A DNA stretch of 64,000 nucleotides from positions 1,054,001 through 1,118,000 of the forward strand of contig NZ_CP124616.1 in assembly GCF_029958925.1 (NCBI RefSeq), in the 5' to 3' direction. The notes under the pieces were generated by a model, which had not been told where the DNA came from, ran no database searches, and worked only from the letters and a program-made list of their open reading frames with translations. How positions within the stretch are numbered: position 1 is the first letter of the stretch; each line of letters opens with the position of its first letter. Both the position numbers and the translations under genes were made by a program. Positions 26,136 through 35,759 of this stretch are shown one piece after another. The stretch is from Tropicibacter oceani. Its GTDB lineage: Bacteria; Pseudomonadota; Alphaproteobacteria; Rhodobacterales; Rhodobacteraceae.

Positions 26136-26809
26136 CGGACCCGCGCCAGCAGTGCCTTGGCGGCGGCCTGTTCGGCCTGGCGCTTGTTGCTGGCCGTGGC
26201 CTCGGCTTGGTCGCCTGTGCTCAGGCGGGCCTCGATGGTGAAAACGGGCGCGTGGTCGGGGCCGGAACGGGCGGTTTCCAGGTACAGGGGCGGTTCCAGG
26301 CCGCGGGCCTGCGCCCATTCCTGAAGCGCGGTCTTGGCGTCCTTGGCGTCGTCCTCGACATTGGCGATGCGCTTGCCCCAAAGCCGAAGGGTCAGCGCCT
26401 GCGCCGCATCAAAGCCGCCATCCAGGTAGACGGCGGCAATCACCGCCTCCATCGCGTCGCCCAGCAGCGCCATCTTGCGCCGCCCGCCGGTCTTTTGCTC
26501 CGAGCGGCCCAGCTTGAGCGCCGCGCCGATATCCACCTCGCGCGCGACATCGGCGCAGGTTTCCTTGCGCACCAGGGCGTTGAACCGCGGGGCCAGCTGG
26601 CCCTCGGTCGCGGTCTTGTCATGCTCCAAAAGCGCCTGCGCCATGACCAGGCCCAGCACCCGGTCGCCCAGGAATTCCAGCCGCTGGTTGTCCTCGCGCC
26701 CGGGGCCGGACATCGACCCATGCGTGACCGCCTGCCGCAACAGGTCGGGCCGGGCAAAGCGATAGCCCAGCCGCTGCTCCAGCTCTTTCAGGTCCGCCGA
26801 AAGCTTCAT
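26120..26809 (-). CDS. rnc: Ribonuclease III
   Basis: A 229-residue double-strand-specific RNase. The signature [14 protein letters not shown] at 41-54 contains E45 and D49; a second acidic metal site appears at [14 protein letters not shown] around residues 115-128. The double-stranded RNA-binding domain occupies about 155-226 ([27 protein letters not shown]). It processes rRNA precursors and structured mRNAs. Its ATG overlaps the lepB stop by 4 bases. Its tail overlaps the convergent J-domain gene. Confidence 0.97.
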   Translation of the reverse strand: MKLSADLKELEQRLGYRFARPDLLRQAVTHGSMSGPGREDNQRLEFLGDRVLGLVMAQALLEHDKTATEGQLAPRFNALVRKETCADVAREVDIGAALKLGRSEQKTGGRRKMALLGDAMEAVIAAVYLDGGFDAAQALTLRLWGKRIANVEDDAKDAKTALQEWAQARGLEPPLYLETARSGPDHAPVFTIEARLSTGDQAEATASNKRQAEQAAAKALLARVRQAKA

Positions 26810-27642
26810 TGGATCGCTTTGAAGAACCTGTCGCTGCGCCAGGTCCAGAAGAACAGCATGCTGCGCCCGGCGGACGAGAACATCACACGATCCGCGCGCC
26901 CGACCAGGTTCTCATAGGGCACAAAGCCGACACCACCCGCGATATTGGGCACACGGCTGTCCGAGGAATTGTCCCGGTTGTCACCCATAAAGAAATAATG
27001 CCCCTCGGGAACGGTATAGACCGAGGTGTTGTCCGACCCCTGCGTGGTGATGTTCAGGATGCTGTGCGACACGCCGCCGGGCAGGGTTTCGGTCATCCGG
27101 GTCTTGGTGCAGACGCCGCCCTCGCCAACCGGGCCGTTTTCGCAACGCGGGCGCAGCCGCTGCGGCCCCTGCGCGGTGGCGATCTCCTCGAAGACGCCGG
27201 CAGGCTCCAGCTGCACCGGGGTGCCGTTGATCTGCAGCACGCCGCCGCGCATCTGCACCTTGTCGCCGGGCAGACCGACCAGCCGCTTGATGAAATCGCG
27301 TCCGGTCACCGGATGGCGGAACACCACGACGTCGCCGCGCTGCGGCTCTCCGCCGAACAGTCGCTTGTTGTCGCCGTCAAAGATCCCGCAAATGTCCTGC
27401 GCGTCGATATTGATCCCGAACCGCGGGGCGATGATCGACGGGCAAGAGGCATAGGAATAGCCATAGGCCATCTTGTTCACGAACAGGAAATCGCCGATCA
27501 GCAGCGTGTCCTTCATCGACCCGGAGGGAATCCAGAAAGGCTGAAACAGAAAGGTCCGAAAGACGCCCGCGATCAACAGCGCATAGACGACAGTCTTGAT
27601 CGTCTCGACGATGCCGCCGCTCTTCTTGTCTTCACTGGCCAT
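26806..27642 (-). CDS. lepB: Signal peptidase I
   Basis: A 278-residue membrane-bound leader peptidase. It has an N-terminal membrane helix at about 14-32, the nucleophile S42 in PSGSMK and the general-base K119 in [10 protein letters not shown], followed by the family box [11 protein letters not shown] near 230. It removes Sec and Tat signal peptides at the periplasmic face. The ATG at 27642 is preferred to a TTG two codons upstream. It is coupled to rnc and preceded by a 135-base gap containing repeat copy B. Confidence 0.96.
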   Translation of the reverse strand: MASEDKKSGGIVETIKTVVYALLIAGVFRTFLFQPFWIPSGSMKDTLLIGDFLFVNKMAYGYSYASCPSIIAPRFGINIDAQDICGIFDGDNKRLFGGEPQRGDVVVFRHPVTGRDFIKRLVGLPGDKVQMRGGVLQINGTPVQLEPAGVFEEIATAQGPQRLRPRCENGPVGEGGVCTKTRMTETLPGGVSHSILNITTQGSDNTSVYTVPEGHYFFMGDNRDNSSDSRVPNIAGGVGFVPYENLVGRADRVMFSSAGRSMLFFWTWRSDRFFKAIQ

Positions 27643-27724
27643 GCGCAAACCCTTTGCCTCAATACTCCCGCGCTACATGAGCGCCCCCGCGTCAGGTGTC
27701 AAGCGATCCACCCCGGTGTTTCCA

Positions 27725-27779
27725 TTTGCCCCAAATATCCCGGGGGAGCGCCAAAGGCGCGGGGGCAGAGCCCCCTGTC
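27725..27779 (+). repeat. Dispersed intergenic hairpin repeat, copy B
   Basis: CCAAATATCCCGGGGGAGCGC is followed by a spacer and the hairpin GGGGGC-AGA-GCCCCC. It is the best match to copy A in word order and orientation (inverted relative to it). It lies between lepB and acpS, directly before the acpS stop codon. Confidence 0.75.
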
Positions 27780-28182
27780 AACCGCCGATCGGGCGCGCCT
27801 CGATCACCACAAAGGCCTGCGCCCAGGGGTGATCGTCGGTCAGGGTGACATGGATGATCGCCTCGTGACCCGGCGGGGTCATTTGCGCCAGCCGATCCGC
27901 CGCCCAGCCTGTGACCGTCATCACCGGCTGCCCGCTGCGCAGGTTTGACACCGCCATGTCGCGCCAGGAAATCCCCATGCGCAAACCGGTGCCCAAAGCC
28001 TTGGAGCAGGCCTCCTTTGCGGCCCAACGCTTGGCATAGGTGCCGGCCACATCGCGCCGGCGTTCCGCCTTGGCCTGTTCGACCTCGGTAAACACCCGGT
28101 TGCGAAAGCGGTCGCCATAACGGTCCAGAACGCGCGCAATGCGCTCGATGTTCGCCAGGTCGGTGCCAATGCCAAGGATCAT
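27778..28182 (-). CDS. acpS: Holo-[acyl-carrier-protein] synthase
   Basis: A 134-residue phosphopantetheinyl transferase that activates ACP for fatty-acid synthesis. Magnesium ligands D8 ([12 protein letters not shown]) and E57 ([13 protein letters not shown]) are present with the conserved Lys. Length is normal for AcpS. It lies in the pdxJ-acpS-lepB-rnc order common in alphaproteobacteria. Confidence 0.95.
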   Translation of the reverse strand: MILGIGTDLANIERIARVLDRYGDRFRNRVFTEVEQAKAERRRDVAGTYAKRWAAKEACSKALGTGLRMGISWRDMAVSNLRSGQPVMTVTGWAADRLAQMTPPGHEAIIHVTLTDDHPWAQAFVVIEARPIGG

Positions 28183-28213
28183 GCGCAGGCCTCCTTTGCC
28201 TTGGCCGCCACAT

Positions 28214-28250
28214 GCCGCGAAACGGCCCGTCCGGGATCATGTTTCGCGGC
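28214..28250. repeat. Inverted repeat GCCGCGAAAC-N17-GTTTCGCGGC
   Basis: Perfect 10-base arms lie in the 112-base gap between pdxJ and acpS. With a 17-base loop it could form an RNA stem in the pdxJ-acpS transcript. There is no T run and no recognised regulator motif. Confidence 0.5.
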
Positions 28251-28294
28251 GCACGCAGGGTGAATGAAGGTTTCGGCGCAAATGCTCGTCACCG

Positions 28295-29047
28295 TCAGGC
28301 GCGCGCTTCGTCCATCAGGCGGCGCATTTCGTGGATCGCCGGGGCCAGTCCCATGAATATTGCCTCGCCGATGATGAAATGTCCGATGTTCAGCTCCATC
28401 ACCTCGGGCAGGGCGGCCACCGGTTGCACCGTCTCATAGGTCAGTCCGTGGCCTGCGTGCACCTCAAGGCCCAGCCCATGCGCATAACTGGCCATCTCGC
28501 GCAGCCGCTCCAGCTCGGCGTCGCGTTGGGCAAACTTGCCCTCGGCGTGGAAATCGCAATAGGCGCCGGTGTGCAATTCGATCACCTGCGCCCCGATGCG
28601 ATGCGCCGCGGTGATCTGCTGCGCGTCGGCCGCGATGAAGATCGACACCCGGCAGCCCGCCTCGCGCAGGGGGGCGATGAAATGTGCCAGCCGGTTTTCG
28701 TCCTTGGCCACCTCCAGCCCGCCTTCGGTGGTCCGTTCCTCGCGCTTTTCGGGCACGATGCAGACCGCGTGGGGTTTGTGCCGAAGGGCGATGCTTTGCA
28801 TTTCCGCGGTCGCGGCCATTTCAAAGTTCAACGGCACCTTGAGCGCCGCCATAAGCCCGTCGATGTCCGCGTCCGAGATATGCCGGCGGTCTTCGCGCAG
28901 GTGCGCGGTGATGCCGTCGGCACCCGCCTCTTCGGCGATCTTCGCGGCGCGGATCGGGTCGGGATAGGCGCTGCCGCGGGCGTTGCGCACGGTGGCGACG
29001 TGGTCGATGTTGACGCCAAGGCGCAGGCGTCCGGCATAGGTGGTCAT
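28295..29047 (-). CDS. pdxJ: Pyridoxine 5'-phosphate synthase
   Basis: A 250-residue TIM-barrel enzyme that condenses 1-deoxyxylulose 5-phosphate with 3-amino-1-hydroxyacetone 1-phosphate to form vitamin B6 phosphate. Typical segments: [18 protein letters not shown] near the N-terminus, [40 protein letters not shown] and [16 protein letters not shown]. The second of two adjacent in-frame ATGs (29047) was chosen because GAGGG is seven bases upstream of it but only one base from the first. Confidence 0.96.
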   Translation of the reverse strand: MTTYAGRLRLGVNIDHVATVRNARGSAYPDPIRAAKIAEEAGADGITAHLREDRRHISDADIDGLMAALKVPLNFEMAATAEMQSIALRHKPHAVCIVPEKREERTTEGGLEVAKDENRLAHFIAPLREAGCRVSIFIAADAQQITAAHRIGAQVIELHTGAYCDFHAEGKFAQRDAELERLREMASYAHGLGLEVHAGHGLTYETVQPVAALPEVMELNIGHFIIGEAIFMGLAPAIHEMRRLMDEARA

Positions 29048-29165
29048 GGGCATTCCCTCGTGGGCATCGACTGAGATTTGATCAAATCATAGGTGCTGGG
29101 CCGCTGAAGGAAAGCCGAGAATTGTAGCGATACAGGGCCCTTGCGCGGCATTTGCGTGTCCGGTC

Positions 29166-29840
29166 TCAGTCGGCTTTGCCCTTGGCGCGGCTTTTGCCTT
29201 CGGCCTCTTTCTTTTTCTTCAGCGCGGACAGCTTGGCCTTGATCACACCCTTGCGGCGGTTCTTGTAGGCGGTGATCAGCGGAAGCGAGATGTAATAGGC
29301 GATGGTGCCGCACAGGATGCCGGGAAGAATGCCGCCGATCATGTAGGGAAAGAAGACCTGGTCGTAAAAGATCGACAGGTCGGTCCAGTCGACCTCGGCG
29401 CCGGTGAAGGTGGCCAGCAGGTTGTTCCACAGGTCCAGCCCGGCCTTGACGAATTTCTCGGCCAGCCCGGTGTGGTGCCCTTCCAGACGCGGCGGGCGGC
29501 CCTGAATGCCCAGCAGCCAATGCCCGGTGGTCATGGCCGCGACGCCGATGGGCACATAGGTCAGCGGGTTGCCGAAAAAGGTCGACAGCAGGGCGGCCAG
29601 GATATTGCCACGCATCACCCAGGCGATCAGCGCCGCAATGACGAAATGCAGGCCGTAGAACGGGGTAAAGGTGGTGAAGACCCCGGCAAAGATGCCGCGG
29701 GCAATGCGGTGCGGCGGGTCGGGCAGGCGGTGCAACCGATGCTGGACATATTGCGCCGCGCGCTTCCAGCCGCCACGCGGCCAGAGAAATTCCCGCACGG
29801 CTTTCAGAACCGGGCGTCTATCGCGTCGCTTGAAGACCAA
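29166..29840 (-). CDS. DUF2062 family membrane protein
   Basis: A 224-residue protein with several hydrophobic helices (about 48-80, 88-105, 165-195) and a strongly basic Lys-rich C-terminus (LSALKKKKEAEGKSRAKGK). A TTG start at 29840 gives MVFKRRDRRPVLKAVREF, the usual family N-terminus, 16 bases after the rsh stop; the longer ATG reading would overlap rsh. The DUF2062 core is seen in GIFAGVFTTFTPFYGLHFVI and FFGNPLTYVPIG. Function is unknown. It sits in the folK-rpoZ-rsh-DUF2062-pdxJ run. Confidence 0.85.
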   Translation of the reverse strand: MVFKRRDRRPVLKAVREFLWPRGGWKRAAQYVQHRLHRLPDPPHRIARGIFAGVFTTFTPFYGLHFVIAALIAWVMRGNILAALLSTFFGNPLTYVPIGVAAMTTGHWLLGIQGRPPRLEGHHTGLAEKFVKAGLDLWNNLLATFTGAEVDWTDLSIFYDQVFFPYMIGGILPGILCGTIAYYISLPLITAYKNRRKGVIKAKLSALKKKKEAEGKSRAKGKAD

Positions 29841-29856
29841 TACCTTGCCTTTCCTG

Positions 29857-31995
29857 TCACTCCGCCGCTGCCGGAGCCGCCGCAAGACCCGGATCGCGCC
29901 GCCGTTCGACCGAAGCAACGTTGCTTTCGGCCTCGAGCGCGGTCATCACCGAATGCAGATGCTCTGCGTCACGCAGGTCGACATCTATCATCAGGCGATA
30001 AAAATCCGGTTTCCGGTCAATGAATTTCAGGTCAGAGATATTGGCCCTTTGCTCTCCGATCAATGTGCAAATCCGTCCCAGCACACCCGCGTCGTTGGTA
30101 ATGGTGAGTTCAAGTGACACCGTGTAGACCGGCGGGTGGACACCATCGGCCCAATGCAGGTCCATCCAGCGGGCGGGCTGATCTTCGAAATCGGCCAGGG
30201 TGGCGCAGTCGATGGCGTGAACGGACACGCCTTTGCCGCGATGCGTCAGCCCGACAATCCGTTCCCCCGGCAGCGGCTGGCAACAGTCGGCGCGGGCAAA
30301 GCCCTGCCCGTGTTCCAGCCCGATGACGGCGCGCCGGGCCTCGATCACGGTATCATCCTTGATCGCCAGGTTGGGATAGACCGATTCGACAACCTCGCGG
30401 GCGGTCAGCTCGGCGCTGCCGATGCGGGCCAGCAGGGTTTCCGCATCCTCGAGCCGCAGCGTCCGGGCGGCGGTTTCCAGCGCCTTTTCGGTGACCCGTT
30501 TGCCGGCGTTCTCAAAGGCGGCGCGCACCAGTTCGTGCCCCAGCTTGGCAAAGCGTTCCTTGTTCGCCTCGCGCAGGGCGCGGCGAATCGCGGTCTTGGC
30601 CTTGCCGGTCTGGGCGATCTCCAGCCAGGTCGCCTGCGGCGCCTGGCCTTCGGCGGTGATGATGTCGACCGATTGGCCGTTCTTGAGCCGGGTCCACAGC
30701 GGCACGCGGATGCCGTCGACCTTGGCGCCGACGCAGCCCGACCCGATCCGCGTGTGGATGGCATAGGCGAAATCCAGCGGCGTCGCGCCCTTGGGCAGTT
30801 TGACCACGTCGCCCTTGGGGGTAAAGCAGAAGACCTGGTCAGAATACATCTCGAGCTTGACCGCCTCGAGAAAGGCATCGTGGTCTTCCTCGGCGTCGAA
30901 CTGTTCGGACAGGCCGGCGATCCACTTGGCCGGATCGACGGCAAAGGGGTTCTGGGCGCGCACGCCGTCGCGGTACGACCAATGCGCGGCAACGCCGGTT
31001 TCGGCGACCTCGTGCATCTGGCGGGTCCTGATCTGCACCTCGACCCGCTTGCCGTCGCGGCCCGAAACGGTGGTGTGGATCGACCGATAGCCGTTGGTCT
31101 TGGGCTGGCTGATGTAATCCTTGAACCGTCCCGGCACTGCGCGCCAACGCTGATGGATGGCCCCAAGCGCGGTATAGGCATCGCTTTCGGTGCGGGTGAT
31201 CACGCGAAAGCCGTAGATGTCGGACAGGCGGGAAAAGCCGATCTTCTTTTCCTGCATCTTGCGCCAGATCGAATAGGGTTTCTTGGCGCGGCCAAAGACC
31301 TCGGCCTCGACCCCGGCGCGTTCCAGTTCGGCGCGCATGTCAGAGGTGATCCGGTGAATGACGTCACCGGTTTCCTTTTGCAGCGTCACGAAACGGCGGA
31401 TGATGCTGGCGCGGCCTTCGGGGTTGAGCACGCGAAAGGCCAGGTCTTCCAGCTCTTCGCGCATCCACTGCATCCCCATGCGCCCGGCCAGCGGGGCATA
31501 GATATCCATCGTCTCGCGCGCCTTTTGCACCTGCTTTTCGGCGCGCATCGCCTTGATGGTGCGCATGTTGTGCAGGCGGTCGGCCAGTTTGACCAGGATC
31601 ACCCGCAGGTCCTTGGACATGGCCATGAACAGCTTGCGGAAATTCTCGGCCTGTTTGGATTCGCTGGACGACAGTTGCAGGTTGGTCAGCTTGGTCACGC
31701 CATCGACCAGTTCGGCGACCTCGGTCCCGAACTTTTCCGCAACCTCGGAATAGGACGCGCGCGTGTCCTCGATCGTGTCGTGCAGCAGGGCGGTGATGAT
31801 GGTGGCGTCATCCAGCTGTTGCTCGGTCAGGATGGCGGCAACGGCGACGGGATGGGTAAAGTAAGGCTCGCCCGACTTGCGGGTCTGGCCTTCGTGCATC
31901 TCGCGGCCATAGTCATAGGCCGCGAGGATCAGCTTTTCGTTGGTCTTCGGGTTGTAGTTGCGGACGAGGGCAACAAGATCTTCGGCAGCGATCAT
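29857..31995 (-). CDS. rsh: Bifunctional (p)ppGpp synthetase/hydrolase (RelA/SpoT homologue)
   Basis: A 712-residue long RSH enzyme controlling the stringent response. Domains in order: HD hydrolase with H72-D73 (LLHDTIED), synthetase at about 230-350 (DIYGFRVITRTESDAY, KTNGYRSIHTTV), TGS at about 390-450 (PKGDVVKLPKGATPLDFAYA), a helical/conserved-Cys region, and a C-terminal ACT domain (RICTLIGEQRANISDLKF). The loop GRFKDY has the basic RxKD pattern associated with enzymes that both make and degrade the alarmone, and the HD site is intact. It follows rpoZ by 20 bases. Confidence 0.96.
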   Translation of the reverse strand: MIAAEDLVALVRNYNPKTNEKLILAAYDYGREMHEGQTRKSGEPYFTHPVAVAAILTEQQLDDATIITALLHDTIEDTRASYSEVAEKFGTEVAELVDGVTKLTNLQLSSSESKQAENFRKLFMAMSKDLRVILVKLADRLHNMRTIKAMRAEKQVQKARETMDIYAPLAGRMGMQWMREELEDLAFRVLNPEGRASIIRRFVTLQKETGDVIHRITSDMRAELERAGVEAEVFGRAKKPYSIWRKMQEKKIGFSRLSDIYGFRVITRTESDAYTALGAIHQRWRAVPGRFKDYISQPKTNGYRSIHTTVSGRDGKRVEVQIRTRQMHEVAETGVAAHWSYRDGVRAQNPFAVDPAKWIAGLSEQFDAEEDHDAFLEAVKLEMYSDQVFCFTPKGDVVKLPKGATPLDFAYAIHTRIGSGCVGAKVDGIRVPLWTRLKNGQSVDIITAEGQAPQATWLEIAQTGKAKTAIRRALREANKERFAKLGHELVRAAFENAGKRVTEKALETAARTLRLEDAETLLARIGSAELTAREVVESVYPNLAIKDDTVIEARRAVIGLEHGQGFARADCCQPLPGERIVGLTHRGKGVSVHAIDCATLADFEDQPARWMDLHWADGVHPPVYTVSLELTITNDAGVLGRICTLIGEQRANISDLKFIDRKPDFYRLMIDVDLRDAEHLHSVMTALEAESNVASVERRRDPGLAAAPAAAE

Positions 31996-32015
31996 TCCGC
32001 TACAACCTTTCGGCG

Positions 32016-32369
32016 TTAGCCCTGGCCCTGCGCCTCCATGAGCGCGCGCAGCAGCTTCTCTTCGGACATGTCGTCCTCCTGAGGCTTGTCCTGCTCGGCA
32101 CCCATGAGCAATGCCATGGCGTCGTCTTCGGGCTCGTCCACCTCGATCTGGGTCTGGTTCGACTCGATCAGGCGTTCGCGCAGTTCCTCGGCGGACTGGG
32201 TTTCCTCGGCGATTTCGCGCAGGGCGACGACGGGGTTCTTGTCGTTGTCACGGTCCACGGTGATCGCGGCACCAGCCGAGATTTCGCGGGCGCGATGGGC
32301 GGCAAGCATCACCAGATCAAACCGGTTGGGAACCTTGTCGACGCAATCTTCTACTGTAACGCGGGCCAT
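32016..32369 (-). CDS. rpoZ: RNA polymerase omega subunit
   Basis: A 117-residue omega subunit with the typical start [20 protein letters not shown] and the conserved segment [19 protein letters not shown] that wraps the beta-prime C-terminus. The acidic C-terminal half is longer than in E. coli (91 aa) but usual for alphaproteobacteria. Omega helps ppGpp bind RNA polymerase in many proteobacteria, consistent with adjacency to rsh. Confidence 0.95.
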   Translation of the reverse strand: MARVTVEDCVDKVPNRFDLVMLAAHRAREISAGAAITVDRDNDKNPVVALREIAEETQSAEELRERLIESNQTQIEVDEPEDDAMALLMGAEQDKPQEDDMSEEKLLRALMEAQGQG

Positions 32370-32448
32370 TGGGCGCTCCTATATCCTGCGGGGCCGTCAG
32401 AAGATGGTCGTGTAACCCGTCGCAATTCTCTTGACAAGGTCGAATTGA

Positions 32449-33021
32449 TCATAGGGGCACAACGCCGCTGGTCAGGGCACCGGGCAGTCGCGCGGTCATC
32501 TGCGCCGTGGTCAGCCCCAGCACGGGATGGCGCCAGTCCGGCGCGACATCGCACATCGGCACCAGCACAAAGGCGCGTTCGTGCAGGCGGGGATGCGGCA
32601 GGATCAGCTGATCGGGCGCGACGCGGCGCTGGTCGGCGGCGGGCAGGTCGTGCCAATGCGCAAAGCCTTGCCGATCCGGCAGCACGATATCGCCGATGGC
32701 CAGCAGGTCCAGGTCCAGCGTCCGGCTGCCCCAGCGCGCGATGCGCTGGCGGTCGAAATCCGATTCGATCTGGTGCAGCAGGTCCAGGGCCTGTGCAGGG
32801 CTGCCAAGGCCCGTCAGAACAGCGCAGGCATTGACGTAATCCGGCCCGGCGCCTTCGGGAAAGCAGGGGGTTGCATAAAACCGGCTGACGCGGCGCAAGC
32901 GTGCCCCGGCGCTGTTCAGCGCGAGCAGGGCGGCCGCGATCGTTGCCGTCGGGGAACCTGCTGTCGACCCCAGGTTGGAGCCCAGCGCAATGACGATTTC
33001 TTGTTCTAAAGATGGGGTCAT
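32449..33021 (-). CDS. folK: 6-hydroxymethyl-7,8-dihydropterin pyrophosphokinase
   Basis: A 190-residue HPPK of folate synthesis. It has IALGSNLGS near 11-19, the loop VSRFYATPCFPEGAGPDYVN with substrate-binding aromatic residues, and the ATP/Mg motif GSRTLDLDLLAIGD near 97-110, followed by LPHPRLHERAFVLVPM. It is the first gene of the rpoZ-rsh minus-strand run and is divergent from the NYN-domain gene. Confidence 0.95.
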   Translation of the reverse strand: MTPSLEQEIVIALGSNLGSTAGSPTATIAAALLALNSAGARLRRVSRFYATPCFPEGAGPDYVNACAVLTGLGSPAQALDLLHQIESDFDRQRIARWGSRTLDLDLLAIGDIVLPDRQGFAHWHDLPAADQRRVAPDQLILPHPRLHERAFVLVPMCDVAPDWRHPVLGLTTAQMTARLPGALTSGVVPL

Positions 33022-33146
33022 ACTATCCCTTAGGGGGTGTTATTGGGCTTGAACGCAAGGTGAAATTCTCTACCTTGGATGCAGGTTTGCCCCGTATTTC
33101 TCACTCACGCTTTGTGGGCAGCCTGTTTTGTACGGAAGGACATTTT

Positions 33147-33719
33147 ATGTTTTACAAAGACGAACGGCTTGCGCTGTTCATCGACGGCTCGAATCTGTAC
33201 GCAGCCGCCAAAGCACTCGGGTTCGACATAGACTACAAACTGCTTCGGCAGGAGTTCGCGCGACGCGGCAAGATGGTAAGGGCCTTCTACTACACGGCTT
33301 TGCTGGAAAATGACGAGTATTCGCCGATCCGGCCGCTGGTGGATTGGCTGCATTACAACGGCTTCACCATGGTGACGAAACCGGCCAAGGAATACACCGA
33401 CAGCCAGGGTCGTCGCAAGGTCAAGGGCAACATGGACATCGAACTTACGGTCGATGCGATGGAGCTTGCGCCGCGTGTGGACCACATCGTGCTGTTCTCG
33501 GGCGATGGCGATTTTCGGCCGTTGGTTGAATCGCTTCAGCGTCAGGGTGTTCGCGTTTCGGTTGTATCAACCATCCGCAGCCAGCCGCCGATGATCGCCG
33601 ACGAACTTCGCCGCCAGGCCGACAACTTCATCGAGTTGGACGAGCTGCGCGACGTCATCGGCCGCCCGCCGCGGGAAACCCCGGTGGAGCGCCCCTTTGA
33701 GGTCGCCTCCGGCAAATAA
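33147..33719 (+). CDS. NYN-domain (LabA/DUF88) protein, putative PIN-like RNase
   Basis: A 190-residue protein of the LabA/DUF88 family with a PIN-like NYN fold. Putative metal-binding acids are D13 (FIDGSNLY), D97 (KGNMDIELTVD) and D120/D122 (FSGDGDFRPLV), the pattern of active NYN nucleases. The C-terminus after about 165 is short and polar. Family members are linked to RNA turnover, but the target here is unknown. The ATG at 33147 follows GGAAGGA; an upstream in-frame reading to 33012 runs into folK. A YqaA-like gene follows after 41 bases and is likely co-transcribed. Confidence 0.88.
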   Translation: MFYKDERLALFIDGSNLYAAAKALGFDIDYKLLRQEFARRGKMVRAFYYTALLENDEYSPIRPLVDWLHYNGFTMVTKPAKEYTDSQGRRKVKGNMDIELTVDAMELAPRVDHIVLFSGDGDFRPLVESLQRQGVRVSVVSTIRSQPPMIADELRRQADNFIELDELRDVIGRPPRETPVERPFEVASGK

Positions 33720-33760
33720 TCGAGGGAGTCGAGGATTTTCGTGGGGACGAGAGATCTGAC

Positions 33761-34219
33761 ATGACCCTGGATATTCTGGAGGGGGCCGCCGCACTTGGCG
33801 GCCTTTTTCTTGCCGCCTTCGGGGCTGCGACGCTGTTGCCGTTCCAGTCCGAATTCGTCTTTGTCGCCTTGCAGCTTTCGGGCAAAGTGCCGCTGGGCGC
33901 GATCCTGGTCGCGGCCAGCATCGGCAACACCCTGGGATCGGTGGTTAACTACGTTCTGGGGCGCGGCATCGAACGGTTCCGCCACCGCCGCTGGTTCCCG
34001 GTGACCCAGGCGCAACTGGCCCGGGCGCAGCGCTGGTACGCGCGCTGGGGAGTCTGGACGCTGCTGCTCAGCTGGGCGCCGCTTGGCGATGCGGTGACGG
34101 TGATCGCGGGGATCATGCGCACCAGGTGGTGGGTTTTCCTTGGCCTCGTGGCCCTGGCCAAGACCGGGCGCTATGCCGTTTTGGCCTGGATCACCGCCGC
34201 CGCGCAGGGCGCCGTGTGA
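33761..34219 (+). CDS. YqaA/DedA-like membrane protein
   Basis: A 152-residue inner-membrane protein with the SNARE-associated/VTT-like core of the YqaA group: LPFQSEFVFVALQLSGKVPL near 25-44, GNTLGSVVNYVLGRGIERF near 54-72 and WTLLLSWAPLGDAVTVIAG near 98-116. Hydrophobic helices flank these. DedA-like proteins are linked to lipid flipping and membrane homeostasis; the role of the short YqaA type is unsettled. It is probably in one unit with the NYN gene and ends facing the cytochrome c gene. Confidence 0.88.
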   Translation: MTLDILEGAAALGGLFLAAFGAATLLPFQSEFVFVALQLSGKVPLGAILVAASIGNTLGSVVNYVLGRGIERFRHRRWFPVTQAQLARAQRWYARWGVWTLLLSWAPLGDAVTVIAGIMRTRWWVFLGLVALAKTGRYAVLAWITAAAQGAV

Positions 34220-34223
34220 CGCC

Positions 34224-34676
34224 CTAGTTGCCGCCCATGGCCCGCGCGTTCATCCCGTTGTGCATGTCGATCACCTCTTGGGGCCAGGTGCTTTTGATAT
34301 AGGCCAGCACGTTCAGGATCTCGTCTTCGCTCAGGGTTTCGGCAAAGCCCATCATGTTTGATTTGTAGGTCCCGCCGGCCAGCGCCTCGGTGCCGTGGGT
34401 GACGATTTGCACCAGCAAGGTGTCGGGGTGGTGCCAGGTGTGGCCGGTTTCATCGTGCGGCGGGGCGGGCAGATAGCCGTCGGCATCGGCGACGCGCCAA
34501 TCGGGCTGCCCTTCCAGCTCTGCGCCATGGCAACTGGCGCAGAAATCGGCATAGACCTGCTGGCCGGCGGCGACCCGGGCCGCATCGTCATAGGGCAACA
34601 GACCCGCCGTCTCCGCCTGGGCCCAGATCGGCGCGGTGCATGCCGCGAATAGTCCTGTCCATGTCCTGTGTCGCAT
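34224..34676 (-). CDS. Periplasmic c-type cytochrome
   Basis: A 150-residue mono-haem cytochrome c with a signal peptide (MRHRTWTGLFAACTAPIWAQ, cleavage near AQAET). Haem attachment is C46-x-x-C49-H50 (FCASCHGAEL), and M108 or M109 (KSNMMGFAETLS) is the likely distal ligand. The haem-binding helix LSEDEILNVLAYIKSTWP is near the C-terminus. The electron partner is unknown; the gene stands alone, divergent from ispH. The start at 34676 follows GGGAGA; the longer antisense reading through ispH is artefactual. Confidence 0.93.
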   Translation of the reverse strand: MRHRTWTGLFAACTAPIWAQAETAGLLPYDDAARVAAGQQVYADFCASCHGAELEGQPDWRVADADGYLPAPPHDETGHTWHHPDTLLVQIVTHGTEALAGGTYKSNMMGFAETLSEDEILNVLAYIKSTWPQEVIDMHNGMNARAMGGN

Positions 34677-34808
34677 GTTCTCTCCCTGTTTTGCGCGCTG
34701 CGGTCCTTGCCTGCGTTCCAGCGCTGGAAGGCAAGTCACAGGCTGGTGATCCGGGGCTGGACCTGAGCGCGGCTTGGCATTACCTGCCAAAGGGCAAGGA
34801 GACGCGCC

Positions 34809-35759
34809 ATGACCCAACAGCCCCTGACCCTGTACCTTGCCGCCCCGCGCGGCTTTTGCGCCGGTGTCGACCGCGCCATCAAGATCGTCGAGATGGCTCT
34901 GCAGAAATGGGGCGCGCCTGTCTATGTGCGCCACGAGATCGTGCACAACAAATACGTGGTGGATGATCTGCGCGCCAAGGGCGCCGTCTTTGTCGAGGAA
35001 CTGGACGATTGCCCCGATGACCGCCCGGTGATCTTTTCTGCCCATGGCGTGCCGAAATCGGTGCCCGCGGCGGCGGCGCGGCGTGAAATGATCTATGTCG
35101 ATGCCACCTGTCCGCTGGTGTCCAAGGTCCATATCGAGGCGGCGCGCCATTCCGAAAACGGGCTTCAGATGATCATGATCGGCCATGCGGGCCACCCCGA
35201 AACCATCGGCACCATGGGCCAGCTGCCCGAGGGCGAGGTCCTGCTTGTCGAAACCCCCGATGACGTGGCCCATGTGCAGGTGCGTGACCCCGAAAGGCTG
35301 GCTTTCGTCACGCAGACCACCCTGTCGGTGGATGACACGGCCGATATCGTCGCGGCGCTAAAGGCGCGCTTTCCGGCCATCGTCGGCCCGCACAAGGAAG
35401 ACATCTGCTACGCCACCACCAACCGGCAAGAGGCGGTCAAGGCCATCGCGCCGGATTGCGACGCGCTGCTGGTGGTGGGGGCGCCCAATTCGTCCAATTC
35501 GCGCCGTCTGGTCGAAGTCGCCAGCAAGGCGGGCTGTTCCTATGCGCAACTGGTGCAGCGCGCGACGGACATCGACTGGCGCGCCCTCGACGGCATCAAG
35601 TCCATCGGCATCACCGCCGGCGCCAGCGCCCCCGAGGTGCTGATCGACGAGGTCATCGAGGCCTTTCGCGCCCGCTACGACGTGACAGTCGAACTGGTTG
35701 AAACGGCGCAGGAAAACGTCGAATTCAAGGTGCCGCGGGTCCTGCGTCAACCGGGATGA
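34809..35759 (+). CDS. ispH: 4-hydroxy-3-methylbut-2-enyl diphosphate reductase
   Basis: A 316-residue iron-sulfur enzyme, the last step of the MEP isoprenoid pathway, making IPP and DMAPP. The three [4Fe-4S] cysteines are C17 ([10 protein letters not shown]), C101 ([11 protein letters not shown]) and C200 ([11 protein letters not shown]). The catalytic Glu/His segments ([23 protein letters not shown]) and the substrate serine loop [11 protein letters not shown] are present. Its stop overlaps the start of a small membrane-protein gene by 4 bases. Confidence 0.97.
   Translation: MTQQPLTLYLAAPRGFCAGVDRAIKIVEMALQKWGAPVYVRHEIVHNKYVVDDLRAKGAVFVEELDDCPDDRPVIFSAHGVPKSVPAAAARREMIYVDATCPLVSKVHIEAARHSENGLQMIMIGHAGHPETIGTMGQLPEGEVLLVETPDDVAHVQVRDPERLAFVTQTTLSVDDTADIVAALKARFPAIVGPHKEDICYATTNRQEAVKAIAPDCDALLVVGAPNSSNSRRLVEVASKAGCSYAQLVQRATDIDWRALDGIKSIGITAGASAPEVLIDEVIEAFRARYDVTVELVETAQENVEFKVPRVLRQPG

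Noticed and set aside
29838-29918. Longer ATG start for the DUF2062 gene
   Set aside because: It would overlap rsh by about 60 bases and add an Arg-rich peptide absent from the family; the TTG at 29840 gives the usual N-terminus.
30136-32019. 627-codon plus-strand ORF opposite rsh
   Set aside because: It is a complete antisense shadow of the RelA/SpoT gene; no motif, no ribosome-binding site, and compositional bias of a reverse reading.
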